Assembly (NCBI GenBank): GCA_046094825.1
Contig: JBJTIF010000064.1
Location: 1 to 14,085, forward strand
From: JBJTIF01 sp046094825
Lineage (GTDB): Bacteria > Actinomycetota > UBA4738 > HRBIN12
Length of the DNA: 14,085 nt
Reading direction: 5' to 3'
In this document: piece after piece, positions 6,204 to 12,581 of the stretch
Numbering within the stretch: position 1 is the first letter of the stretch
Layout of the letters: the number at the start of each line of letters is the position of its first letter
The notes under the pieces: generated by a model
What the model was told of the DNA's origin: nothing
The model's database searches: none
Seen by the model: only the letters and a program-made list of their open reading frames with translations
Translations under genes and position numbers: made by a program

Positions 6204-7663
6204 CCGACGAAGCGGCCCTCGCCGACCGCGGCATCGTCGTCTGCGACGCCTGCCCCGTCCGCTGCAAGATCAAGCCGGGCCGCACCGGGTCGTGCGACCG
6301 CTCCGGCAACGTCGACGGCCGCCTCGCGCGGATGGACCCGCTCGTCGTCCTCGAGCGCACGCGCGAGGCCGGCGGGCAGCTCGTGCCCTTCGCGGCCCGT
6401 GAGGACTGGGACGGCGACCTCATCCAGGGCGAGGAGACCTTCCTCACCGCGATCGGCGCGGGGACGACGTACCCGGACTACAAGCCCGCGCCGTTCATCG
6501 TCGGCAGCGTCGTCGACGGCGTCGACACCGTGACGGTCGTGACCGAGGGGATCTTCTCGTACTGCGGCGTCGAGGTGAAGATCGACACCGACCGCCACGT
6601 CGGGCACGAGCGGGCGCTCGTGCGGCACGACGGGGAGGCGGTCGGCCACGTGACGACGCAGCAGTACGGGTCGCAGATGCTCGCGCTCGGCGGCGTGAAC
6701 CACCTCACGGGCGGTACGAAGAAGGAAGGCACCGTGACGATGGAGGTCATGCTCGAGCTCTGCGAGGGCAGGCCCGTCGAACTCACCGTCGACGACGGCG
6801 CGACGATGATCCTCCAGGCGGGCGCGCCACCGATCATCAACGGCACCCCCGAGGAGCGGATGCGCGTCGGCTGCGGGTCGGCGACGATCGGGATGTTCGC
6901 GAAGCAGTGGTTCGGCCACGTCGACGAGGTCGTCGTCGTCGACGACCACATCACCGGGGTCCTCTCCGAGCACCAGGCGGGGCGCTACCTCGGCGTCGAG
7001 CCGACCGGGATCAAGATCCGGGGCCGCCGTTCGACGCCGGGTCGCTACTTCAACGTCGCGCAGCCGGGCACGGGGTGGGGCGGGACCGACCTCACCGACC
7101 CGCTCGTCATCATCGAGGGGTTCGATCCCGCGGTCGCCCGACCGGGGCTCCGCCTCCTCATGGTCGGGACGACCGGCGAGCACTACGCGTACTTCGAGCT
7201 CGACGCCGACCTCCGCCCCGTCGCGAAGGAACTCCCGGCCGACCTCCGCGGATCGGTCGACCGGATCGCGGAGAACTGCGAACCCGCGATGACGTCGGTC
7301 CTGTTCATGGCGGGCGCCGGCGGGTCGCTCCGCGCCGGGGCGACCGAGAACCCCGTCGCGCTCACGCGCTCGGTGAAGGCGAACATCACGAACGTCACGT
7401 GCGGCGGCGCGCCGACGTACGTGTTCCCCGGCGGCGGCATCACCTTCATGGTCGACGTGACGCGCGTGCCCCCCGGCGGGTTCGGCTACGTGCCGACGCC
7501 GGCGCTCGTCGCCCCGCTCGAGTTCACGATGCCGCGCGCGGACTACGAGGCGATGGGCGGTCACGTCGGATCGATCGTCCCGCTCGCGACCGTCGCCGCG
7601 CGCTCCGAGGCGAAGCACCTCGGGAGCCTCCCGGACAACCCCTGGCCGGCGGAGCGGCACTGA
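6200..7663 (+). CDS. hnr: 6-hydroxynicotinate reductase homologue (iron-sulfur flavoprotein)
   Basis: The 487-residue product resembles 6-hydroxynicotinate reductase (EC 1.3.7.1), which uses reduced ferredoxin to reduce 6-hydroxynicotinate to 1,4,5,6-tetrahydro-6-oxonicotinate. The N-terminus has a cysteine motif for a [4Fe-4S] cluster, Cys15, Cys18, Cys22 and Cys32 (CDACPVRC then GRTGSC). Further cysteines lie in FSYCGVEV, VGCGSAT and VTCGGAPT. Glycine-rich stretches such as ALGGVNHLTGG and FMAGAGGS may contribute to flavin or substrate binding. Two GAT motifs, DDGAT (198-202) and RAGAT (378-382), resemble the core of covalent flavinylation sites, which matters because an ApbE-like gene follows. 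The start overlaps the preceding stop (GTGA, 6200-6203), with GGAGG six bases upstream. The immediate neighbours (molybdenum hydroxylase and enamidase) support the assignment. A related N-heterocycle substrate remains possible. Confidence 0.82.
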   Translation: MTDEAALADRGIVVCDACPVRCKIKPGRTGSCDRSGNVDGRLARMDPLVVLERTREAGGQLVPFAAREDWDGDLIQGEETFLTAIGAGTTYPDYKPAPFIVGSVVDGVDTVTVVTEGIFSYCGVEVKIDTDRHVGHERALVRHDGEAVGHVTTQQYGSQMLALGGVNHLTGGTKKEGTVTMEVMLELCEGRPVELTVDDGATMILQAGAPPIINGTPEERMRVGCGSATIGMFAKQWFGHVDEVVVVDDHITGVLSEHQAGRYLGVEPTGIKIRGRRSTPGRYFNVAQPGTGWGGTDLTDPLVIIEGFDPAVARPGLRLLMVGTTGEHYAYFELDADLRPVAKELPADLRGSVDRIAENCEPAMTSVLFMAGAGGSLRAGATENPVALTRSVKANITNVTCGGAPTYVFPGGGITFMVDVTRVPPGGFGYVPTPALVAPLEFTMPRADYEAMGGHVGSIVPLATVAARSEAKHLGSLPDNPWPAERH

Positions 7664-8511
7664 GCGGTCCGGTCCTCGCGCGGACGTCGGACGGCGCGCG
7701 CCTCCACCTCCAGCACGGCCCGATCGACGTCATCCTCCAGGCGACCGGCGCGCCGTCCGACGTCCGCGAGGCGGAGACGCGCGCGTGGGAGCGCTTCCGC
7801 ACCGTCCTCGACGAACTCGTCGGCGAGCTCCCGCTCCTGCGTGCCCGGCACGATCCCGCGTCGCCCGCCCCGGTCGAGGGCGCGGTCGCGCGCCGGATGG
7901 TCGCGGCGGTCGACGCGTTCGCGGACGCGCGGTTCGTCACGCCGATGGCCGCGGTCGCGGGTTCGGTCGCCGACGAGCTCTGCGCGGTCATGACGCCGGG
8001 CCTCGATCTCCGGAAGGTCTATGTGAACGACGGCGGCGACATCGCGATCCACCTCGCGCAGGGGGAGGAGTTCGCGGTCGGGGTCGTCCCCGTCCCCGAG
8101 CGCCCCGCGCTCCTCGGCAAGGCGGTGATCCGCGCGTCCGACCCGGTGCGCGGCATCGCGACCTCGGGGCGTCGCGGGCGGTCGTTCTCGCTCGGGATCG
8201 CCGCCGCCGTCACCGTGCTCGCGGCGACGGCGGCGACCGCGGACGTCGCCGCGACGCTCCTCGCGAACGCGGTCGACCTCCCGGGCTCCGCGAAGGTGAC
8301 GCGGACCCCGGCCCGCGAGCTCGACCCCGACTCCGACCTCGGCGATCTCCCCGTGACCCTCGCCGTCGACGACCTCGACGCCCGCGAGGCGGCGGCCGCG
8401 ATCGCGGCCGGCGTCGCATCCGCGGAGCGGATGCGCGCCGCGGGAACGATCGCGGCCGCCGTCCTCTGCCTCGGCGACGTCGTCGAGGTCGTCGGCGACC
8501 CGCGCGGCTGA
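7660..8511 (+). CDS. UPF0280 (ApbE-superfamily) protein, probably started at CTG
   Basis: The 283-residue protein matches UPF0280/COG2122, an uncharacterised branch of the ApbE flavin-transferase superfamily. Visible family features are GPIDVILQATG near the N-terminus, TPMAAVAGSVADEL, VNDGGD (122-127, equivalent to the ApbE N-x-GGD loop), GIATSGRRGRSFSLG, and ATADVAATLLANAV, which resembles the metal-binding end of ApbE. The frame has no ATG, GTG or TTG near the 5' end: the first ATG is at 7897 and would remove the conserved N-terminal third. CTG at 7660 overlaps the hnr stop as CTGA, copying the GTGA and ATGA overlaps elsewhere in the operon, and GGCGGAG lies just upstream, so I take CTG as the start. 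Its place directly after hnr suggests a role in Hnr flavin attachment or maturation, which is an inference. Confidence 0.82.
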   Translation: MSGPVLARTSDGARLHLQHGPIDVILQATGAPSDVREAETRAWERFRTVLDELVGELPLLRARHDPASPAPVEGAVARRMVAAVDAFADARFVTPMAAVAGSVADELCAVMTPGLDLRKVYVNDGGDIAIHLAQGEEFAVGVVPVPERPALLGKAVIRASDPVRGIATSGRRGRSFSLGIAAAVTVLAATAATADVAATLLANAVDLPGSAKVTRTPARELDPDSDLGDLPVTLAVDDLDAREAAAAIAAGVASAERMRAAGTIAAAVLCLGDVVEVVGDPRG

Positions 8512-8542
8512 GCGACCCTTCCGGCCTCCGCAGGCGCGCTGC

Positions 8543-8548
8543 TACGCT
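8543..8548 (+). promoter_or_regulatory. Internal -10 element upstream of the DUF1185-enamidase genes
   Basis: The 84-bp gap at 8512-8595 is the largest in the operon. It holds TACGCT (8543-8548), the same -10 word as at 2645. Transcription from it would start near 8555, giving a leader of about 40 bases that contains the strong ribosome binding site at 8582-8590. No convincing -35 or terminator is seen, so this looks like an internal promoter, not an operon boundary. Confidence 0.4.
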
Positions 8549-8581
8549 CCGCGCGCGCTCGCACGAGCCGCGCCGTTCGCC

Positions 8582-8590
8582 GGAAGGGGG
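8582..8590 (+). promoter_or_regulatory. Strong Shine-Dalgarno for the DUF1185 gene
   Basis: GGAAGGGGG lies five bases before the GTG start at 8596. It is the best ribosome binding site in the operon and fixes this GTG as the start. Its strength contrasts with the overlapping, translationally coupled starts of most neighbouring genes. Confidence 0.6.
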
Positions 8591-8595
8591 CTCCC

Positions 8596-9165
8596 GTGGA
8601 CATCCGCAAGGTCGTCACGTTCGTCGAGGAGACGCGGCTCGAGGCAGGTCGTCCCGTGCTGCCGCCCGTCCGCAAGGTCGTGACCGCGGCCGTGCTCGCG
8701 AACCCCTTCGCCGGCCGCTACGTCGAGGACCTCACCGAGCTCATCGAGGCGAGCGTCCCGCTCGGCGCCGAACTCACCGCGATCGCGACGCGTGCCCTCG
8801 ACCACCCGGTCCACAGCTACGGCAAGGGCGGTATCGCGGGCATGCGCGGCGAGCTCGAGCACGTCGCGGCGATGCTCCACCCGAAGTTCGGCACGCCGTT
8901 CCGCGAGGGCGTCGGCGGCGGCAAGGCGATCATCCCGTCGGCGAAGAAGCGCGGCGGTCCGGGCACGCCCCTCGACGTTCCGCTCCACTACAAGGACGCG
9001 GCCTTCGTCCGCAGCCACTTCGACGCGATCGAGCTCCGCATCCCCGACGCGCCCGGCGACGACGAGCTCGTCATCGCGGTCGCGGTGACGGACGGCGGCC
9101 GCCCGCTCCCGCGGATCGGCGGCCTCCAGGTCGGCGAGATCGTCGGCGAGGACGGGCTCCGATGA
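8596..9165 (+). CDS. DUF1185 ('amino acid synthesis') family protein
   Basis: This 189-residue soluble protein matches DUF1185 (PF06684), a family named for amino acid synthesis on weak grounds and without an established reaction. Conserved family features are visible: SYGKGGIAGMRGELEH (about 74-89), MLHPKFGTPFREGVGGGKAI ending near residue 112, IIPSAKK (112-118), and VAVTDGGRPLPRIGG close to the C-terminus. The Lys and Gly-rich stretches look like an active or phosphate-type binding site, but I cannot name catalytic residues with confidence. GTG at 8596 is set by the strong Shine-Dalgarno sequence. The stop overlaps the enamidase start (ATGA, 9162-9165), so the two are translationally coupled and probably act in the same pathway. 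No signal peptide or membrane segment is present, so it is cytoplasmic. Confidence 0.87.
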   Translation: MDIRKVVTFVEETRLEAGRPVLPPVRKVVTAAVLANPFAGRYVEDLTELIEASVPLGAELTAIATRALDHPVHSYGKGGIAGMRGELEHVAAMLHPKFGTPFREGVGGGKAIIPSAKKRGGPGTPLDVPLHYKDAAFVRSHFDAIELRIPDAPGDDELVIAVAVTDGGRPLPRIGGLQVGEIVGEDGLR

Positions 9166-10346
9166 GCGCGGGCGGCGGCGGCGCGGCGAAGGGGTCGCTC
9201 GCGGTCACGAACGTCGGCACGATCGTCACCGGCGACCTCGACGCACCGTTCGCGTCGGGCGACACGATCGTCGTCCGCGACGGGCGGATCGACGCGATCG
9301 GCTCGGGCCTCGACCTCTCCGGTGTCACGACGCGGATCGATGCGGCAGGCGCGACGGTGCTGCCGGGACTCCTCGACAACCACGTCCATCCGGTCATCGG
9401 CGACTTCACCCCGCGGCAGAACCAGATGGACTGGATCGACTCGAACATGCACGGTGGGGTCACGACGATGCTCTCGGCGGGCGAGCCGCACACGCCCGGG
9501 CGGCCGACCGACCCGGCGGGCGTGAAGGCGCTCACGATCCTCGCCGCGAAGGCGTTCGCGAACCTCCGCCCGGCGGGCGTGAAGGTCCACGCGGGCGCGG
9601 TGATGCTCGAGGACGGGCTCACGGAGGCGGACTTCCGCGAGATGGCCGACGCGGGGGTCCGGCTCGTCGCGGAGATCGGCATCTCCGGCGTGAAGGATCC
9701 CGCGGTCGCCGCCCGCATGACGGGCTGGGCGCACGCGGTCGGGATGAAGGTCATGGTCCACACCGGCGGCGCATCGATCCCCGGCAGCGGCGTCATCGGC
9801 GCGGACTTCGTCGTGACGGTGCAGCCCGACGTCGCGGGGCACACGAACGGCGGCCCGACGGCGCTGCCGATCGGCGACGTCGAGCGGATCCTCGCGGAGA
9901 CCTCCGCGTGCATCGAGATCGTCCACAACGGCAACGTGAAGGCCGCCGGCGACGTCGTCGCGCTCCTCGCGGAGCGCGACGCGCTCGCGCGCCTCGTGAT
10001 CGGGACGGACAGTCCCGCGGGCTCGGGCGTCCAGCCGCTCGGCATCCTCCGCGTCATGTCGTGGGCGGCGTCGCTCGGTGGCATCGCGCCCGAGGTCGCC
10101 GTCGCGGCCGCGACCGGCAACACCGCGCGGCTCCACGGTCTGTCGTCGGGGGTGCTCGCGCCCGGCCGCGACGGCGACCTCGTCGTCGTCGACACGCCGC
10201 TCGGCTCGCAGGCCGCGGACGCGCTCGGCGCGCTCGCGATCGGCGACACGCTCGCCGTCGCCGCGACGGTGATCGACGGGGTGATCCGCCACCGGAAGAG
10301 CCGCAACACCCCGCCGCCGGTGCGCCCGATCGCGTTCGAGGGCTGA
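9162..10346 (+). CDS. ena: Enamidase homologue (amidohydrolase)
   Basis: The 394-residue protein is an amidohydrolase-superfamily enzyme that closely resembles enamidase (EC 3.5.2.18) of Eubacterium barkeri (386 residues). That enzyme opens 1,4,5,6-tetrahydro-6-oxonicotinate by two hydrolytic steps to 2-formylglutarate and ammonia. Probable ligands of the binuclear metal site are His74 and His76 (DNHVH), Glu171 (AEIG), His200 (MVHTGG), His227 (GHTNGG) and Asp283 (GTDSPAG). Remembered enamidase-specific stretches also appear: HGGVTTM, GRPTDPAGVKAL, ARPAGVKVH-like NLRPAGVKVH, HTGGASIPGS, INGGPTA-like TNGGPTA, and KSRNTPPP at the C-terminus. The N-terminal and C-terminal segments form the usual small beta-sandwich domain. 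Its ATG overlaps the DUF1185 stop. With hnr four genes upstream in the same operon, the enamidase assignment is considerably stronger than a generic amidohydrolase call. Confidence 0.88.
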   Translation: MSAGGGGAAKGSLAVTNVGTIVTGDLDAPFASGDTIVVRDGRIDAIGSGLDLSGVTTRIDAAGATVLPGLLDNHVHPVIGDFTPRQNQMDWIDSNMHGGVTTMLSAGEPHTPGRPTDPAGVKALTILAAKAFANLRPAGVKVHAGAVMLEDGLTEADFREMADAGVRLVAEIGISGVKDPAVAARMTGWAHAVGMKVMVHTGGASIPGSGVIGADFVVTVQPDVAGHTNGGPTALPIGDVERILAETSACIEIVHNGNVKAAGDVVALLAERDALARLVIGTDSPAGSGVQPLGILRVMSWAASLGGIAPEVAVAAATGNTARLHGLSSGVLAPGRDGDLVVVDTPLGSQAADALGALAIGDTLAVAATVIDGVIRHRKSRNTPPPVRPIAFEG

Positions 10347-10350
10347 GCCG

Positions 10351-10968
10351 GTGCCCGGGACGACCTTCTCCGAGCGCCGCGTCGCGCGCGCGCCGGTCGT
10401 CCTCGACCCCGCGACGACCGCGGTGCTCGTCGTCGACATGCTGAACGACTTCGTCCATCCGGACGGCAAGATGCCGCTCGAGGGGGGCGACGCGCTCTTC
10501 CCGCCGCACCACGCGCTCCTCGAGGTCGCGCGTTCGACCGGTGCCCGCGTGATCTGGGTCTGCGACACGCACGCGCCGGACGACCGCGAGTTCGACAAGC
10601 GCGCCGTCCACTGCCTCACGGGGACGTGGGGCGCCGAGATCCCCGAGGCGCTCGGGCCGCTCCCGACGGAGGAGCGCGTCACGAAGCGTCGGTACTCCGG
10701 CTTCTTCGAGACCGACCTCGACCTGCGCCTGCGCGAGCGGGGGATCCGTTCGCTCGTCGTGACCGGCGTGGTCACGAACATCTGCGTGCGCTCGACGTGC
10801 CACGACGCGTTCTTCCGGGGCTACGAGGTCGTCGTCCCCGAGGAGTGCGTCATGGCCACGGGCGACCGGGAGCAGGCCTCGAGCCTGTACGACATCGACA
10901 CGCACTACGGGACCGTCGCCGCGCTCGACGAAGTGCTCGCGGCGTTCCGGACGGGAGGCACGCGATGA
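10351..10968 (+). CDS. Isochorismatase-family cysteine hydrolase, candidate nicotinamidase
   Basis: This 205-residue cytoplasmic hydrolase has the family triad Asp29 (VVDMLNDF), Lys112 (VTKRRYSGF) and Cys145 (GVVTNICVRST). It also has Asp72, His74 and His87 in CDTH and VHCLTGTWGAE. The Asp-x-His pair and the HCxxGTxGAE stretch are features of PncA nicotinamidases, where they help bind a metal next to the active site. Deamidation of nicotinamide would yield nicotinate, the presumed substrate of the operon, so nicotinamidase is the preferred reading. Another small amide, such as a maleamate-like intermediate or a carbamoyl compound, is possible because the family is broad. The GTG start at 10351 follows the enamidase stop by four bases. 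The stop overlaps the next start as ATGA. Confidence 0.85.
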   Translation: MPGTTFSERRVARAPVVLDPATTAVLVVDMLNDFVHPDGKMPLEGGDALFPPHHALLEVARSTGARVIWVCDTHAPDDREFDKRAVHCLTGTWGAEIPEALGPLPTEERVTKRRYSGFFETDLDLRLRERGIRSLVVTGVVTNICVRSTCHDAFFRGYEVVVPEECVMATGDREQASSLYDIDTHYGTVAALDEVLAAFRTGGTR

Positions 10969-12464
10969 CCGAACAGCTCCGCAACCACGTGGCCGGCGAG
11001 TGGGTGGCCGCCGGCGCCGAGGGCACCCTCCCCGTCACCGACCCCGCGACCGACGAGACGATCGCGCTCCTGCCGCTCTCCTCGGACGCCGAGATCGACG
11101 CCGCGGTCGCCGCGGCGAAGGCCGCGTTCTGGGAGTGGCGCATGACGCCGGTCCCGCGCCGTGCGGCGATCCTCTTCCGCTACCGGCAGCTCGTCGTCGA
11201 CGCGCAGGACGAGATCGCGCGCACGATCGTCCGCGAGAACGGCAAGCCCCTCGCGGAGGCGAAGGGGGAGATCGTCCGTGCCGTCCAGTACATCGAGCAC
11301 GCCGCGGCGGCTCCTGAGCTCATGAAGGGGAGCGTCTCCGAGAACGTCTCGACGGGCGTCGACATCGAGTACATCCGCGAGCCGCTCGGGGTCTTCGCGA
11401 TCATCGCGCCGTTCAACTTCCCCGCGATGATCCCGCTCTACTTCACGTGGGCGGTCGCGACCGGCAACACCGTCGTCATGAAGCCGTCCGAGCTCTGCCC
11501 GCTCACGACGCTGAAGCTCACGGAGCTCGCCGTCGAGGCGGGGCTCCCGAAGGGGGTCCTGAACATCGTCATGGGCGACAAGCGGGTCGTCGAGCGGCTC
11601 GCCGCCCACCCCGACGTCGTCGGCGCGACGTTCGTCGGGTCCTCGGAGATCGCCGAGGTCGTCTTCAAGCTCTTCTCGGCGAACGGCAAGCGATGCCAGT
11701 CGCAGGGCGGGTCGAAGAACCACCTGGTCGTGACCGACACCGCGGTGCTCGACCGGTGCCTCGGCAACATCGTGAACTCGATGCTCGGGAGCGCGTCGCA
11801 GCGGTGCTTCGCGGGGTCGAACCTCCTCGTCTACGACGCCGTGTACGACCGCTTCCTGGAGTCCTACCTCGCGGCGGTGCGGGCGTTGCGGCTCGGTCAG
11901 GGCCTGCAGGACGGGGTCGACATGGGTCCCGTGATCTCCGCGAAGGCGCGCGACGGCTTCGTCGCGGCCGTCGAGGGCGGCCTCGCGCAGGGCGCGAGCC
12001 TCCTCGTCGACGGCCGCGGTGCCACCGTGGAGGGCTACCCGAACGGCTACTGGCTCGGACCGACCGTCCTCGCGGCCGAACCCGGCATGGACGTCTTCGA
12101 CCGCGAACTCTTCGGCCCGGTGCGCTGCGTCCGCCGCGTCGCCGGTCTCGACGAGGCGATCGGGATCATCAACCGGAGCACGTACGGCCACACCGCGGCG
12201 ATCTACACGGAGCAGGGCGGGGTCGCGAGGGAGTTCCGCCAGCGGGCCGAGGTCGGGCAGATCGGGGTGAACATCGGGACACCGGCGCCGATCGCGTTCT
12301 ACCCGGTCGGCGGCCGCAAGACCTCGCTCTACGGCGCGCTCCGTGGACGGGCGAACGACGCCGTGGACTTCTACACGGACAAGAAGGTGGTGACGTCGAC
12401 CTGGCACGTCGACGTCACGCAGCGCTCCGGGATCGACCCCGCCTTCGAGGGGACGGCCCGGTAG
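10965..12464 (+). CDS. Methylmalonate-semialdehyde dehydrogenase-like, CoA-acylating aldehyde dehydrogenase
   Basis: The 499-residue protein belongs to the MmsA/IolA group of aldehyde dehydrogenases, which oxidise malonate-type semialdehydes with NAD and CoA, releasing CO2 and an acyl-CoA. It shows the oxyanion Asn151 in PFNFPAM, the catalytic Cys281 in SQRCFAG, and GGSKNH (248-253). The latter replaces the ELGGK loop of ordinary aldehyde dehydrogenases, so the general-base Glu is missing, as in CoA-acylating MMSDH. ENVSTGVDIEYIREPLGVFA and the GRKTSLYG/FYTDKKVVTSTW end are also typical. The start is ATG at 10965, overlapping the preceding stop, with GGGAGG six bases upstream. In this operon the likely substrate is not methylmalonate semialdehyde but 2-formylglutarate, the product of enamidase, which has the same 2-substituted malonate-semialdehyde group. 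The expected product would be glutaryl-CoA. This specificity is inferred. Confidence 0.88.
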   Translation: MTEQLRNHVAGEWVAAGAEGTLPVTDPATDETIALLPLSSDAEIDAAVAAAKAAFWEWRMTPVPRRAAILFRYRQLVVDAQDEIARTIVRENGKPLAEAKGEIVRAVQYIEHAAAAPELMKGSVSENVSTGVDIEYIREPLGVFAIIAPFNFPAMIPLYFTWAVATGNTVVMKPSELCPLTTLKLTELAVEAGLPKGVLNIVMGDKRVVERLAAHPDVVGATFVGSSEIAEVVFKLFSANGKRCQSQGGSKNHLVVTDTAVLDRCLGNIVNSMLGSASQRCFAGSNLLVYDAVYDRFLESYLAAVRALRLGQGLQDGVDMGPVISAKARDGFVAAVEGGLAQGASLLVDGRGATVEGYPNGYWLGPTVLAAEPGMDVFDRELFGPVRCVRRVAGLDEAIGIINRSTYGHTAAIYTEQGGVAREFRQRAEVGQIGVNIGTPAPIAFYPVGGRKTSLYGALRGRANDAVDFYTDKKVVTSTWHVDVTQRSGIDPAFEGTAR

Positions 12465-12493
12465 CCGTTGCGCAGCCGCGCATCCGAGCACGC

Positions 12494-12533
12494 CCGGACT
12501 TCGGTTGACCGCGGTCCGGACGCGGGGGAGGAT
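12494..12533 (+). promoter_or_regulatory. Promoter with overlapping inverted repeat upstream of the binding-protein gene
   Basis: TTGACC (12505-12510) is a good -35 match, and after 17 bases GAGGAT (12528-12533) is a weak -10. An inverted repeat, CCGGAC (12494-12499) and GTCCGG (12514-12519), surrounds the -35. Inside it lies the 8-bp palindrome ACCGCGGT (12508-12515). A repressor binding this site would block the -35. The 117-bp gap (12465-12581) suggests the transporter gene is expressed separately from the catabolic operon. Confidence 0.4.
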
Positions 12534-12546
12534 GCGCTCGGTCGGA

Positions 12547-12560
12547 GCCCGCTCGCGGGC
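12547..12560 (+). other. Short GC hairpin in the binding-protein leader
   Basis: GCCCGC-TC-GCGGGC is a perfect 6-bp inverted repeat that would fold as a 5-bp stem with a four-base loop. It lies between the candidate promoter and the Shine-Dalgarno sequence of the binding-protein gene. No U-tract follows, so it is not an intrinsic terminator. It may affect mRNA stability or translation, but it may also be chance. Confidence 0.3.
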
Positions 12561-12581
12561 AGGGATGAAGGGGGAAGTGGC

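Noticed and set aside
10965..12464. Role in valine or inositol degradation for the MMSDH-like gene
   Set aside because: No valine or inositol genes are nearby, and the gene overlaps the amidase gene in the nicotinate-type operon. The role remains formally possible, since MMSDH family members are similar.
12453..12469. Possible terminator hairpin (ACGGC-N7-GCCGT) across the stop of the aldehyde dehydrogenase gene
   Set aside because: The stem is only five base pairs, it includes coding bases, and no U-tract follows.
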